A DNA stretch of 64,000 nucleotides from Limnochorda pilosa (GCF_001544015.1 NZ_AP014924.1:1302001-1366000), one strand, 5' to 3'; shown: positions 7,881-18,031, counted from the first letter of the stretch. Numbers and translations are program-made. The notes: generated from the letters alone by a model not told the origin.

Positions 7881-9227
7881 CTACTGGATCAGGTAAGGCG
7901 TCACAATGATGAACAACTCGGTCTCCTTGGCCTCGCTCCGGAAGTTGGTGAAGAGGGCCCCGAGGTACGGGATGTCGCCCAGGAGGGGGATCTTATCCCG
8001 GTGCTCGATCTCCCGTCGTTCCAAGAGGCCGCCGATGACGATGGTCTCGCCCGAGCGGACCCGGATGGTCGTCTCCGCCTCCCGGCTGCTGGTGGTCGGG
8101 TAGCCTTCGGAGGTCGTTCCCGTGATGGACGTCACGTCGGTCTTGATCTCGGTGGTGATCTCCCCATCCCCGTTGTGACGCGGGGTGATCGAGAGGGTGA
8201 TGCCGGCCACGATGTCCTGCTTCACCCGGAAGGCCTGGTCTCCACTTGTCTGGGTGACGAAGACGGGGAAGCGCTCCTCGGTCCGCACAAGGGCGGGGAT
8301 GCCGTCCACCGTGGCCACCCGGGGGTTGGCCAGGACCTGGGCCTTGCCCTCACCCTTGAGGAGATCCAGGGTGGCCATGATCTCCACGGGCGTACGAACG
8401 AAGGGCTGGAGCGGCAAAGGAATCGTCCCGTAGTACTGGCTCTCCTCCCGGAAACGGACGGAGAGCGACGCGCTCACGTTCAACCCCAGGTGCGAGGCGG
8501 CATCGGCATGAATCTCGACGATCTGCGCGTCGATGAGGATCTGATCGCCCGGCCGGTCCAGCTCCTCCGCCAGGCGGCGGATGTCCTCGAAGCGGTCCAT
8601 GGAACTGTCGAGAATGAGGCGGTTCAGCCGCTCATCCACCTGAATGACGGTGTCGCCGTACGGGACGAGCCGGCGCAGGGTGGAGGCGAGGTCCCCAGCG
8701 TCTGCGTAACGAAGGGAGAGAGTCTGAAAACCTCCCTCCGGGAGAGAAGCTTCGGTGGGCTTCACCGTGGCCTCCGGCGTCAGGGCGATCTGGATCCGCC
8801 GGCCGTCGGGCGCTACGAACCCCTGCTGGTGGGCGGGGCCGGCCAGACGAAGGCGAATGTGCGTAGTTGCCCCTGGCAACCCCTTTGCGGGAACCACGGT
8901 CACCGAAGCCTCTTCCACGTAGCGGCTCTCGCCGGTGGCCACCAGCGGCTCCTCGGCTGGGCGGGTACGTGGGAGGGAGAGGGTGAGCTCGTTCCGTTCC
9001 GGTCCCGAGATGACCTGGTAGAAGAAGAGGCGCTGCCCAAAGATCTCAACCCAACGATCCCGGTACGTGACGCGTTCCACAACGCCCTCGCGGGCGACGG
9101 CCTCCCATGGGAAGTCCGGAGCAGCGCCTGCGGTGACGGGAGGTACGAAGAGGATCAGGAAGAATGCTGTGGCCGCGAGGAGCAGACGTCGGAGACGGTC
9201 ATGCCCGCGACGGTGTATTCTCGCCAC
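7881..9227 (-). CDS. Secretin (GspD/PilQ-type outer-membrane channel)
   Basis: 448 residues from the preferred start. There is a basic N-terminus and signal peptide (LLLAATAFFLILFVPPVTAGA), an N-terminal beta-rich part that could be AMIN-like, an N1-type ring domain (ADAGDLASTLRRLVPYG, ILDSSMDRFEDIRRLAEELD), and the secretin barrel domain with GKAQVLANPRVATVDG and a C-terminal VRSGETIVIGGLLE, IPLLGDIPYLGALF. Start choice: GTG 9227 gives a normal signal peptide. An in-frame ATG at 9347 has a better ribosome site but adds 40 residues whose codon use looks non-coding. Secretins oligomerise in an outer membrane. No other type II or type IV pilus genes are near; it is first in a line with the RHS protein and DUF4279. 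Confidence 0.88.
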   Translation of the reverse strand: MARIHRRGHDRLRRLLLAATAFFLILFVPPVTAGAAPDFPWEAVAREGVVERVTYRDRWVEIFGQRLFFYQVISGPERNELTLSLPRTRPAEEPLVATGESRYVEEASVTVVPAKGLPGATTHIRLRLAGPAHQQGFVAPDGRRIQIALTPEATVKPTEASLPEGGFQTLSLRYADAGDLASTLRRLVPYGDTVIQVDERLNRLILDSSMDRFEDIRRLAEELDRPGDQILIDAQIVEIHADAASHLGLNVSASLSVRFREESQYYGTIPLPLQPFVRTPVEIMATLDLLKGEGKAQVLANPRVATVDGIPALVRTEERFPVFVTQTSGDQAFRVKQDIVAGITLSITPRHNGDGEITTEIKTDVTSITGTTSEGYPTTSSREAETTIRVRSGETIVIGGLLERREIEHRDKIPLLGDIPYLGALFTNFRSEAKETELFIIVTPYLIQ

Positions 9228-9361
9228 GATGGATCCATGACCGCAAAGGTGTCCAGCGGCGATACTGCCCAACTTGGGGTGGATTCTGCGGCCGTCCCAT
9301 TCCCCAGAGGGACGGACCGGGTGACCCCGATCCCGTCGAGGACCCATGGCTTCAGCTCCAT
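9155..9361 (-). CDS. Possible small ORF overlapping the secretin start
   Basis: 68 codons from ATG 9361 (GGGGA eight bases upstream) to a stop at 9155, inside the secretin signal-peptide region. In 9228-9346, about 31 of 40 third codon positions in this frame are G or C, against about 24 of 40 in the secretin frame. This hints that this frame, not the extended secretin frame, was under coding selection there. The predicted product (MELKPWVLDGIGVTRSVPLG...) resembles nothing I know. It may be spurious. Confidence 0.2.
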   Translation of the reverse strand: MELKPWVLDGIGVTRSVPLGNGTAAESTPSWAVSPLDTFAVMDPSWREYTVAGMTVSDVCSSRPQHSS

Positions 9362-9520
9362 GAGTCCGATCCCCAATCCAGATACCCCCGTACCCATGGT
9401 TTCGTCACACATGTGAGACGGCTTGAGGGCGCGGTTTCTGAGTCGGGCGGGGTAGGGGACCTGGCCAGGCTGGAGCCTCCCGACGGGTACTCCAACCGCC
9501 GCACCGTCCGGAAGATCTGC

Positions 9521-9550
9521 TTGCATCAATATGCGGATCTGGAGTATAAT
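9521..9550 (+). promoter_or_regulatory. Promoter of the arginine operon with ARG-box-like dyad
   Basis: TTGCAT (9521-9526), an 18-base spacer and a perfect TATAAT (9545-9550), ahead of argJ at 9772. The -35 hexamer is part of TGCATCAATATGCG (9522-9535), a dyad GCAT-N4-ATGC that resembles the ArgR/AhrC operator half-sites (TG-AT-N4-AT-CA) with one mismatch. Repression by an ArgR-type regulator in the presence of arginine is inferred. No argR gene is in the window. Confidence 0.6.
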
Positions 9551-9614
9551 CATGCCAACGTGCCTCCGAGATCCGGTCCCGCGGGTTGCCGAGGGTCCCA
9601 CCCGGGGTCCATGG

Positions 9615-9745
9615 CCGGGGAGAGGCCTTCCCCGGCGACCTCACGGGCCCGGCGGAGCCTGGAGGGCGAGAGCCGGGCCCGTGCCGAGCGAGCGGAGGCC
9701 AGGGAGGGCCGTAGCGAGCGCTCGCCGGGGAAGGCCTCTCCCCGG
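9615..9745. repeat. 131-bp palindromic element in the argJ leader
   Basis: Perfect 24-base inverted repeats at 9615-9638 and 9722-9745 (each starting or ending CCGGGGAGAGGCC) enclose about 83 bases containing GGAGCCTGGAGGG and GAGCGAGCGGAGGCC. Read on the other strand, the interior matches the element at 27968-28108. It lies between the promoter and the argJ start, so the mRNA would carry a long stable hairpin shortly before the ribosome site. No T-run follows, so it is not a classical terminator. Confidence 0.8.
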
Positions 9746-9771
9746 CATCCCGAAAGCGAGGAGGAACCGTC

Positions 9772-10998
9772 TTGGCCGTCTTGCTCGAGAGCCCATCGGA
9801 GCCCCGCCCCGTCCCCGGAGGGCTCGACGCCGTCCGGGGCATCCAGGCCGCCGGGGTTCACTGCGGCATCAAGGGCCGGAACCCGGACCTGGCCGTGGTG
9901 GTGACCCATCCGCCGGCAGTGGCCGCGGGAACCTTCACCACGAACCGGGTGCAGGCAGCACCCGTGGTGGTCTCGCGGGAGCACCTGGCCCGGGGTGGCC
10001 TGGTGCGGGCCATCGTGGTCAACTCAGGCATCGCCAACGCCTGCACCGGCGAGCAGGGCCTGGCCGACGCCCGTCGCATGGCGGCCGTGCTGGCCGAGAG
10101 GCTGGGGGCGGCGCCCCAGGAGGTTCTGGTGGCCTCCACGGGCGTGATCGGCCAGAGCCTTCCCATGGAGAAGGTGGAGGCGGGGATCCAGGCGGCCGTG
10201 GAGCAAGTGCGGGCCGGGGGCGGGGCCGACGCGGCCCGGGCCATCTGCACCACCGACACCCGCATCAAGCAGGCAGCGGTGAAGGTCTCCTTGCGGGGCG
10301 GCACCGTCCGGGTGGGCGGCATGGCCAAGGGCTCGGGCATGATCCACCCCAACATGGCCACCATGCTGGCCTTCGTGGCCACTGACGCCGCGGTGGAGCG
10401 GGAGTGGCTCGAGGAGCGGTGGCGCCGGTCGGTGGCGGCCAGCTACAACCGGATCACCGTGGACGGCGACACCTCCACCAACGACATGGCCCTGGTGCTG
10501 GCCAACGGTGCCTCCGGCGTGCGGCCCGACGGCCCCGGGGAGGAGGCCCTGCTGGGCGAGGCGCTGGACCAGGTGAACCTGGAGCTGGCCCGGATGATCG
10601 CCGCCGACGGAGAAGGGGCCAGCCACCTGATGGTGGTGCGGGTCACGGGCGCGGCCAGCCCCGAGGAGGCGGACCGCTGCGCCCGCACCATCGCCGCCTC
10701 GCCGCTGGTGAAGACGGCGGTGGCCGGGCGCGACCCGAACTGGGGCAGGATCCTGGCGGCCGCGGGGCGAAGCGGCGTTACCCTGGACCCGTCCCGCCTG
10801 GACCTCTGGATCGGCGGGGTACAGGTGGCCGCGGGGGGCGCCGGGCGGAAGGGCGCCGAAGAGGCCGCCCGGGCGCGCATGGAGCCCTTCGAGGTCGAGA
10901 TCCGGCTGGACCTGGGCTCAGGCCCCCACGAGGGGCTGGCCTTCGGCTGCGATCTGACCGAGGGCTACGTGCGGATCAACGCGGAGTACCGCAGCTAG
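9772..10998 (+). CDS. argJ: Bifunctional ornithine acetyltransferase / N-acetylglutamate synthase
   Basis: 408 residues. It transfers the acetyl group from N-acetylornithine to glutamate (and may use acetyl-CoA), the recycling step of arginine synthesis. Family features: GIQAAGVHCGIKG at the front, FTTNRVQAAPV, and the autocleavage site HPNMATMLAF with Thr197 as the nucleophile that separates alpha and beta chains. The GRDPNWGRILAAAGRS motif is intact. TTG 9772 is taken as start, with GAGGAGG seven bases upstream; no nearer ATG or GTG fits. It is the first gene of argJ-argB-argD-carB-argG-argH. No argC or argA is visible beside it. Confidence 0.95.
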   Translation: MAVLLESPSEPRPVPGGLDAVRGIQAAGVHCGIKGRNPDLAVVVTHPPAVAAGTFTTNRVQAAPVVVSREHLARGGLVRAIVVNSGIANACTGEQGLADARRMAAVLAERLGAAPQEVLVASTGVIGQSLPMEKVEAGIQAAVEQVRAGGGADAARAICTTDTRIKQAAVKVSLRGGTVRVGGMAKGSGMIHPNMATMLAFVATDAAVEREWLEERWRRSVAASYNRITVDGDTSTNDMALVLANGASGVRPDGPGEEALLGEALDQVNLELARMIAADGEGASHLMVVRVTGAASPEEADRCARTIAASPLVKTAVAGRDPNWGRILAAAGRSGVTLDPSRLDLWIGGVQVAAGGAGRKGAEEAARARMEPFEVEIRLDLGSGPHEGLAFGCDLTEGYVRINAEYRS

Positions 10999-11031
10999 CT
11001 GCGGGCGGTTTCCGCCAGAGGAGGTGGGGCG

Positions 11032-11982
11032 GTGGGCACGCCGTCCAACACGTCGGCCAACGGCGAGGCGCAGGGCCCGGCCGCCAAGACCATGAGCGGG
11101 GGCCCCCTGGGGCAGAGCGAGCTGGAACGGAGGGCAGGGGTCCTCATCGAGGCCCTGCCTTACATCCGCTCCTTCGCGGGGAAGAGCTTCGTCATCAAGT
11201 ACGGCGGCAGCGCCATGAGCGATCCGGCGCTCCAGCAGGCGGTGATCACGGACCTGGTGCTCCTCAAGTACGTGGGGCTCCACCCGGTCGTCGTCCACGG
11301 AGGGGGCGGGCGGCTGAGCCAGTGGATGCGCCGCCTGGGCATGGAGCCCCGGTTCGTGGAGGGCCTGCGGGTCACCGACGCGGAGACCATGCAGCTCGCG
11401 CAGATGGTGCTGGTGGGAAGCGTCAACCAGGAGATCGTCGCCCTCATCAACCGCATGGGCGGCCGGGCCGTGGGGCTCTCGGGCACCGACGGCAACCTGA
11501 TCGTGGCCCGCAAGCGCCAGACGCCCGGCAAGGAGGCGGTCGACCTGGGCTTCGTGGGCGAGGTGGAGAAGGTCAACGCCGGCCTCATCCACCTCCTGGA
11601 GCGGGACGGGTACATCCCGGTCATCTCCTCCATCGGGGTGGGGCTCTCGGGAGAGCCCTACAACATCAACGCCGACACGGTGGCAGGGGAGGTGGCCGCC
11701 GCGCTCAAGGCCGACAAGCTCATCCTCCTCACCGACGTGCGGGGGGTGATGGAGGATCCCGCGGACCCCGGCACCCTCATCAGCACCCTGGACGTGGAGC
11801 AGGCCCGCCACCTGGTGACGGGCCACGCGGTGAAGGAAGGGATGATCCCCAAGCTCGAGGCGTGCGTCAAGGCGCTGGAGGCGGGGGTCCCCCGCGCGCA
11901 CATCATCGACGGGCGCCGGGAGCACGCGCTGCTCCTGGAGCTCTTCACCGACCGCGGCATCGGCACCATGGTGGTCGGGTAG
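11032..11982 (+). CDS. argB: Acetylglutamate kinase
   Basis: 316 residues. It phosphorylates N-acetylglutamate, the second step of arginine synthesis. Amino-acid-kinase fold motifs are clear: FVIKYGGSAM, VVVHGGGGRLSQWMRRLG, and the late INADTVAGEVAAALKADKLI and TDVRGVMEDP. The GTG start at 11032 follows AGGAGG by seven bases. About 30 extra N-terminal residues precede the family core, including LERRAGVLIEALPYIRSF, which corresponds to the N-terminal helix present in arginine-sensitive enzymes. It follows argJ by 33 bases. Confidence 0.95.
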   Translation: MGTPSNTSANGEAQGPAAKTMSGGPLGQSELERRAGVLIEALPYIRSFAGKSFVIKYGGSAMSDPALQQAVITDLVLLKYVGLHPVVVHGGGGRLSQWMRRLGMEPRFVEGLRVTDAETMQLAQMVLVGSVNQEIVALINRMGGRAVGLSGTDGNLIVARKRQTPGKEAVDLGFVGEVEKVNAGLIHLLERDGYIPVISSIGVGLSGEPYNINADTVAGEVAAALKADKLILLTDVRGVMEDPADPGTLISTLDVEQARHLVTGHAVKEGMIPKLEACVKALEAGVPRAHIIDGRREHALLLELFTDRGIGTMVVG

Positions 11983-12059
11983 GCCGGGTCCCGAGAAGGC
12001 AGGGTCCCTTCCCGCCGGCCGGGGGAGGGCGCGCAGAAGGACGCGAGGAGGCGCGAGGG

Positions 12060-13358
12060 ATGGCTTCGGAAGCTCCGGATCGTCACCTGATGCCCACGTA
12101 CCGGCGGCACCTCACCCTGGTGCGCGGCCAGGGAAGCTACGTGGAGGACGCGTCGGGCCGCCGCTACCTGGACTGGGTGGCCGGCATCGCGGTCAACGCG
12201 CTGGGGCACCGGCATCCCCGGGTGCTGGAGGCGCTGGGGCGTGCCGCGGAGAGGTTCCTCCACGTGTCGAACCTCTACCTCACCGAGCCCCAGCAGGAGC
12301 TGGCGGGGCGGCTCAGCCGGCTGACGGGGCTCGACCGGGTCTTCTTCGCGAACTCGGGCGCGGAGGCCAACGAGGCGGCCATCAAGCTCGCACGGCGGTA
12401 CTTCGCGCAGCAGGGGAAGAGCGGCCGGGTGGAGATCCTCGCCGTGAGCCACGCCTTCCACGGCCGCACCCTGGCCACCCTGGCCGCCACCGACAAGCCC
12501 GCCTACCAGCAGGGTTTCGGGCCGCTGCCCCGGGGCTTCCACCGCATCCCCCGCTCCGACGAGCCGGGCGCGCTCCTGGCGCTCCGGCGGGGAATCGGGC
12601 CCCAGACGGCCGCCGTGATGCTGGAGGTGGTGCAGGGCGAGGCGGGCGTCCACCCCCTGGACCCGGAGTACCTGCGGGAGGTGCGCCGGCTCTGCGACCG
12701 CTGGGGCGCGCTCTTGATCGTGGACGAGGTCCAGTCTGGCATGGGGCGCACGGGCCCCTTCGCCGCCTACCAGCGGGTGGGCATTCAGCCCGACATCTGC
12801 ACCCTGGCCAAGGCGCTGGGCGGCGGGTTGCCCCTGGGGGCCACCTGTGCCCGGGAGGCGGTGGCCCAAGCCTTCCAGCCCGGAAGCCACGCCTCCACCT
12901 TCGGGGGGAACCCGGTGGCCTGCGAGCTGGCCCTGGCGGTGCTGGACCTGCTGGAGAGCGAGGGGTACCTGGGCGAGGACGGGATCGTGGCCCGGCTGGG
13001 GGCCGCCTTCGGGCGGCGGCTTCAGGAGCTGAAGGCGGCCGGCCTCCCCATCACCGCCATCCGCCAGGTGGGGCTCATGATCGGCGCCGACGTGGCCGTG
13101 CCGGCCGAGGCGGTCGTCCGGGCCGCGGAAGGCGAGGGGCTCCTGGTGAACGCCACGGGCCCCCACACCCTGCGGCTCCTGCCTCCCTACACTACCACCC
13201 AGCAGGAGCTGGAGGAGGGCTTCGCCAAGCTCGAGGCCGCCCTGCGGGCGGTGGCGGCGGAGCCGCCTGCCAGGGACGGTGCCCCGCCGGGAGCCGGGCC
13301 CGCCGCCGGCCCCACGGAAGGTTCGACGCCGCTGAAGGAGCGGACGCCTCGTGCCTAA
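12060..13358 (+). CDS. argD: Acetylornithine aminotransferase
   Basis: 432 residues, PLP-dependent class III aminotransferase converting N-acetylglutamate semialdehyde to N-acetylornithine. Visible motifs: [47 protein letters not shown] and the PLP lysine in [17 protein letters not shown] 12060 is preceded by GAGGAGG at about eight bases. The last ~35 residues ([17 protein letters not shown]...) are a low-complexity tail outside the family fold. The stop overlaps the carB start by 8 bases, suggesting translational coupling. Confidence 0.95.
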   Translation: MASEAPDRHLMPTYRRHLTLVRGQGSYVEDASGRRYLDWVAGIAVNALGHRHPRVLEALGRAAERFLHVSNLYLTEPQQELAGRLSRLTGLDRVFFANSGAEANEAAIKLARRYFAQQGKSGRVEILAVSHAFHGRTLATLAATDKPAYQQGFGPLPRGFHRIPRSDEPGALLALRRGIGPQTAAVMLEVVQGEAGVHPLDPEYLREVRRLCDRWGALLIVDEVQSGMGRTGPFAAYQRVGIQPDICTLAKALGGGLPLGATCAREAVAQAFQPGSHASTFGGNPVACELALAVLDLLESEGYLGEDGIVARLGAAFGRRLQELKAAGLPITAIRQVGLMIGADVAVPAEAVVRAAEGEGLLVNATGPHTLRLLPPYTTTQQELEEGFAKLEAALRAVAAEPPARDGAPPGAGPAAGPTEGSTPLKERTPRA

Positions 13359-16300
13359 GGACCCGAGCGTGCGCCGGGTGCTGGTGATCGGCTCGGGCCC
13401 CATCGTCATCGGGCAGGCGGCCGAGTTCGACTACGCCGGTACCCAGGCCTGCCGGAGCCTCCGGGAGGAAGGGGTGGAGGTGGTGCTGGTCAACTCCAAC
13501 CCGGCCACCATCATGACCGACCCGGACATGGCCGACCGGATCTACTTCCAGCCGCTCACCCTCCCCTACCTGGAGCGCATCATCGCCCGGGAGCGGCCCG
13601 ACGGCCTGCTGCCCACCCTGGGGGGCCAGACCGGTCTCAACCTGGCGGTGGAGCTGGCCCGGGCCGGGGTACTGGATCGGTACGGCGTGCGCCTGCTGGG
13701 GACGCCCTTGGCCACCATCGAGAAGGCCGAGGACCGCCAGCTCTTCAAGAACGCCATGGAGGCCATCGGAGAGCCGGTGATCGAGAGCCGAACGGTGGGC
13801 TCGGTGGCCGAGGGCCTCGCCTTCGCGGCGGAGGCGGGCTACCCGGTCATCATCCGCCCGGCCTTCACCTTGGGCGGCACGGGCGGGGGCATGGTCCGGG
13901 ACGAGCGAGCCGCCCGGGAGGTCCTGGCCCGAGGGCTGAAGCGCTCGCCCATCGGCCAGGTGCTGGTGGAGCGGAGCGTGGCCGGCTGGAAGGAGATCGA
14001 GTACGAGGTGATGCGGGACAAGGCCGACACCTGCATCGCCGTCTGCAACATGGAGAACCTGGACCCCATCGGCGTCCACACGGGCGACTCGGCCGTCATC
14101 GCGCCCAGCCAGACCCTTTCGGACCGGGAGTACCAGATGCTCCGGTCCGCCTCCCTGCGGATCATCCGGGCCCTGGGGGTGGAGGGTGGCTGCAACATCC
14201 AGTTCGCGCTCTCGCCCACCTCGCTCGACTACTACGTCATCGAGGTGAATCCCCGGGTGAGCCGCTCGAGCGCCCTGGCCTCCAAGGCCACCGGCTACCC
14301 CATCGCCCGGGTGGCCGCCAAGATCGCGGTGGGGCTCACCCTTCCCGAGATCGCGAACGCGGTGACGGGCAAGACCACCGCCTGCTTCGAGCCGGCGTTG
14401 GACTACGTGGTGATGAAGCTGCCCCGCTGGCCCTTCGATACCTTCGGCGCGGCGGACCGCTCCCTGGGCACCCAGATGAAGGCGACGGGCGAGGTGATGG
14501 CCATCGGCCGCACCTACGAGGAGGCCCTGATGAAGGCGATCCGCTCCCTGGACCAGGGGCCCGACGGACTCCTGGCGCCGGGGCTCGAGCGGCTCCCCGA
14601 GGCGGCCCTGGCCCGGCGGCTGGAGCAGCCCGACGACCAGCGCCTCTTCCTCCTGGCCGAAGCCCTGCGGCGCGGGTGGAGCGTGGAGCGGGTCTCGGAG
14701 CTGTCGAAGGTGGACCGCTTCTTCCTGGACGGGATGGCGCGGATCGTGGACGCGTACGGCCAGGCGGCGCGGCTTGCGCCCTCGGCCCGGGGGGCGGAGG
14801 GCGCGCCACCCGTGGCGGCCGGGGAGCTGCAGCGGCTGAAGGCCTTAGGGCTAGCCGACTCGGAGCTGGCCCGGCTCTGGGACGTGCCCGAGAGCTCGGT
14901 GCGGGAGCTCCGCCGGCGCCTCGGGGTGCGGCCCGTCTACAAGATCGTCGACACGTGCGCGGCCGAGTTCGAGGCGAGCACCCCCTACTATTACTCCACC
15001 TACGATCAGGAGGACGAGAGCCGCCCGGGCGACCGCCCCGCGGTGCTGGTGCTGGGATCCGGTCCCATCCGCATCGGGCAGGGCATCGAGTTCGACTACG
15101 CGTGCGTCCACTCGGCGTGGGCCCTGCAGGAGGCCGGCTACCGGGCGGTGATGGTCAACAGCAACCCGGAGACGGTGAGCACCGACTTTGACACCTCCGA
15201 CGCCCTCTATTTCGAGCCCCTCACCCTGGAGGACGTACTCCGCGTGGTGGAGGTCGAGCGACCCGCCGGGGTGGTGGCCCAGTTCGGGGGACAGACGGCC
15301 ATCAACCTGGCGGCTCCCCTCCACGAGGCCGGGGTGCCCATCCTGGGCACGAGCCCCGAGGCCATCGACGTCTGCGAGGACCGGGAGCGGTTCGCGGACC
15401 TCTGCCGGCGCCTGGGCATCCCCCAGCCCGAAGGGGTCACCGCCACCTCGGTGCAGGAGGCGATGGGGTACGCCCTGAAGCTGGGCTTCCCCCTGCTGGT
15501 ACGCCCCTCCTACGTCCTGGGCGGCCGGGCCATGGAGATCGTCACCCACGAGCAGGAGCTCTTCGAGTACCTCCAGTCGGCGGTGGAGGTCTCCCACCGC
15601 CACCCGGTGCTGGTGGACCGCTACCTCCCGGGCCGGGAGGTGGAGGTGGACCTGATCGCCGATGGGGAGCAGGTGCTCATCCCCGGGATCATGGAGCACG
15701 TGGAGCGGGCCGGCGTGCACTCGGGCGACTCCAGCGCCTTCTTTCCGCCCCGAAGCCTGAGCCCCGAGCAGCAGCAGGAGCTGGCCGGCATCGCCCGGCG
15801 CCTGGCGCTGGCGGTGGGCGTGCGGGGCATCTTCAACATCCAGTTCGTCCTCTACCAGGACCGTTTCTACTGCCTGGAGGCCAACCCCCGGGCCAGCCGG
15901 ACGGTGCCCTTCCTCAGCAAGGTCACCGGCGTGCCCATGGTGCGGCTGGCCACCCAGGTGATGCTCGGAAAGAGCCTGGCGGAGCTGGGGTACGCCGGCG
16001 GTCTCCTGCCGGCCCCCCGCACCGCGGGCGGGCCGGGCGGCTACACCGCGGTGAAAAGCCCCGTCTTCTCCTTCGAGAAGATGCAGGCGGTGGAGACCTC
16101 CCTGGGACCCGAGATGAAGTCCACCGGCGAGGTGATGGGCCTCGACCGGGATCCGGAGCGGGCCCTGGCCAAGGCGCTGGCCGCGTGCGGCATGGGGCTT
16201 CCGGCGCCCCTGCCCCAGGGCGGCCGGGGGCGGGCGCTCCTCTCCATCGCCGACCGCGACAAGCCCGAGATCGTCCCCTTGGCCCGGCGCCTGGCTGAGC

Positions 16301-16746
16301 TTGGGTTCGAGCTCTGCGCCACGCCCGGGACGGCCGCGGTGCTGCGCGAGGCGGGGCTGGAGGTGGACGTGGTGCCCCGCACCGGTGAGGGCCACCTGGA
16401 CCCGCTCGAGCGGGTGCGCGCAGGCGAGGTGCGGCTGGTGGTGAACACGCCCACCCAGGCTCGCCAGCCTCTCCGCTGGGGCTTCCAACTGCGGCGGCTG
16501 GCGGTGGAGTTCGGGGTGCCCTGCTTCACCTCCCTGGACACCCTTGCCGCCGCCCTACGGGCCGCAGGCAACGGGGGCCCGGTGGAAGTGGAGCCGCTGG
16601 ACTTCTACGTGGAGGCGGCTCAGGCGGCACGGAGGCGGGGTGGGGCCCGCCGTGGCCGGGCGGTCACGGAGCCCCCGGGCACCCGAGCAGCAAGCCGGTG
16701 GATCCCCCTGGTGCGGCCCGCGGCCGGCCAGGCGCTGGACGGTTGA
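13351..16746 (+). CDS. carB: Carbamoyl-phosphate synthase large subunit
   Basis: 1131 residues. It makes carbamoyl phosphate from bicarbonate, ATP and ammonia delivered by the small subunit. Two homologous ATP-grasp halves are seen ([18 protein letters not shown] in the first, [17 protein letters not shown] in the second), joined by an oligomerisation domain and ending in an MGS-like allosteric domain ([37 protein letters not shown]). GTG 13351 overlaps argD. The small-subunit gene carA is not in this window. Placement between argD and argG suggests service to arginine synthesis, though sharing with pyrimidine synthesis cannot be excluded. A 40-residue basic tail extends past the normal end. 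Confidence 0.95.
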   Translation: MPKDPSVRRVLVIGSGPIVIGQAAEFDYAGTQACRSLREEGVEVVLVNSNPATIMTDPDMADRIYFQPLTLPYLERIIARERPDGLLPTLGGQTGLNLAVELARAGVLDRYGVRLLGTPLATIEKAEDRQLFKNAMEAIGEPVIESRTVGSVAEGLAFAAEAGYPVIIRPAFTLGGTGGGMVRDERAAREVLARGLKRSPIGQVLVERSVAGWKEIEYEVMRDKADTCIAVCNMENLDPIGVHTGDSAVIAPSQTLSDREYQMLRSASLRIIRALGVEGGCNIQFALSPTSLDYYVIEVNPRVSRSSALASKATGYPIARVAAKIAVGLTLPEIANAVTGKTTACFEPALDYVVMKLPRWPFDTFGAADRSLGTQMKATGEVMAIGRTYEEALMKAIRSLDQGPDGLLAPGLERLPEAALARRLEQPDDQRLFLLAEALRRGWSVERVSELSKVDRFFLDGMARIVDAYGQAARLAPSARGAEGAPPVAAGELQRLKALGLADSELARLWDVPESSVRELRRRLGVRPVYKIVDTCAAEFEASTPYYYSTYDQEDESRPGDRPAVLVLGSGPIRIGQGIEFDYACVHSAWALQEAGYRAVMVNSNPETVSTDFDTSDALYFEPLTLEDVLRVVEVERPAGVVAQFGGQTAINLAAPLHEAGVPILGTSPEAIDVCEDRERFADLCRRLGIPQPEGVTATSVQEAMGYALKLGFPLLVRPSYVLGGRAMEIVTHEQELFEYLQSAVEVSHRHPVLVDRYLPGREVEVDLIADGEQVLIPGIMEHVERAGVHSGDSSAFFPPRSLSPEQQQELAGIARRLALAVGVRGIFNIQFVLYQDRFYCLEANPRASRTVPFLSKVTGVPMVRLATQVMLGKSLAELGYAGGLLPAPRTAGGPGGYTAVKSPVFSFEKMQAVETSLGPEMKSTGEVMGLDRDPERALAKALAACGMGLPAPLPQGGRGRALLSIADRDKPEIVPLARRLAELGFELCATPGTAAVLREAGLEVDVVPRTGEGHLDPLERVRAGEVRLVVNTPTQARQPLRWGFQLRRLAVEFGVPCFTSLDTLAAALRAAGNGGPVEVEPLDFYVEAAQAARRRGGARRGRAVTEPPGTRAASRWIPLVRPAAGQALDG

Positions 16747-16780
16747 TCGAGGTTCATGCGAGGAACGGAGGCGGTAGGCG

Positions 16781-18031
16781 ATGGCGTTGGATGGAAAGGC
16801 GACGGGTGGCGTGAAGAAGGTGGTGCTGGCCTACTCGGGGGGCCTGGACACCTCGGTGATCATCCCCTGGCTGAAGGAACGCTACGGCTGCCAGGTGGTG
16901 GCGATGGTGGCCGACGTGGGCCAGGAGGAGGACCTGGGGGAGGTGCGGGCCAAGGCCCTGGCCAGCGGGGCCGAGCGGGTCTACGTGGAGGACCTGAGGG
17001 AGGCCTTCGTCCACGACTACATCCTGCCGGCGGTGCAGGCGGGCGCGGTCTACGAGGAGGGGTACCTGCTGGGCACCTCCATGGCCCGGCCCCTGATCGC
17101 CACCCGCCAGGTGCAGATCGCGGAGCGCGAGGGCGCCGACGCCCTGGCCCACGGGGCCACGGGGAAGGGGAACGACCAGGTCCGCTTCGAGCTGACCTAC
17201 AAGGCCCTCCGGCCGGACCTGAAGGTGATCGCCCCCTGGCGCGAGTGGGAGCTGCGCTCCCGCAGCGACGAGATCCGCTACGCCCAGGCCCACGGCGTGC
17301 CGGTGACGGCCACCGCGGAGAAGCCCTACAGCATCGACGAGAACCTGTGGCACACCAGCTACGAGGGCGGTGTGCTGGAGGATCCCTGGAACGGGCCCGA
17401 TCCTTCCATGTTCCGCCGCACCGCGGCGCCCGAGACCGCGCCGGACCGGCCGGAAGAGGTGGAGATCGCCTTCCACGCGGGCGTGCCCGTCGCCCTCAAC
17501 GGTCGCCGGGTGGAGCTCCTGGCCTTCCTTCAGGAGCTGAACGCCCTGGCCGGCAAGCACGGGGTCGGGCGGGTGGACCTGGTGGAGAACCGCCTCGTGG
17601 GGATGAAGTCCCGGGGCGTCTACGAGACGCCGGGCGGCACCGTCTGGATGGCGGCCCACCGGGCGCTGGAGACGCTGGTCCTCGACCGGGCCACCGCACA
17701 CATGAAGGCGGTCCTGGCCCAGCGCTACGCGGAGCTGGTCTACGACGGGCTCTGGTACACGCCACTCCGGCAGGCGCTGGACGCCTTCGTGGCCAGCACC
17801 CAGGAGCGGGTCACGGGCGAGGTGCGGCTGCGCCTCTTCAAAGGAAGCGTGCAGGTGAAGGGCCGCCGCTCGCCCCACGCCCTCTATGACGCCGAGTTCG
17901 TCACCTTCGAGGAAGACTCGGTCTACCGCCAGGACGACGCGGCGGGCTTCATCCGCCTCTTCGGCCTGCCCGTGGAGATCGCCGCCCGGCGCCGGGTGCA
18001 GGAGGGAGCCAGGGCTTCCACGGCGGTCTAG
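16781..18031 (+). CDS. argG: Argininosuccinate synthase
   Basis: 416 residues. It condenses citrulline and aspartate with ATP. The ATP-pyrophosphatase loop is [10 protein letters not shown] near the N-terminus, followed by [16 protein letters not shown] and [19 protein letters not shown], all typical of the family. ATG 16781 has GGAGG upstream. It lies 34 bases after carB and 78 bases before argH in the same operon. Confidence 0.96.
   Translation: MALDGKATGGVKKVVLAYSGGLDTSVIIPWLKERYGCQVVAMVADVGQEEDLGEVRAKALASGAERVYVEDLREAFVHDYILPAVQAGAVYEEGYLLGTSMARPLIATRQVQIAEREGADALAHGATGKGNDQVRFELTYKALRPDLKVIAPWREWELRSRSDEIRYAQAHGVPVTATAEKPYSIDENLWHTSYEGGVLEDPWNGPDPSMFRRTAAPETAPDRPEEVEIAFHAGVPVALNGRRVELLAFLQELNALAGKHGVGRVDLVENRLVGMKSRGVYETPGGTVWMAAHRALETLVLDRATAHMKAVLAQRYAELVYDGLWYTPLRQALDAFVASTQERVTGEVRLRLFKGSVQVKGRRSPHALYDAEFVTFEEDSVYRQDDAAGFIRLFGLPVEIAARRRVQEGARASTAV

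Noticed and set aside
8001-9416. 471-codon plus-strand frame opposite the secretin
   Set aside because: Opposite strand has a clear secretin; the predicted protein has no family resemblance.
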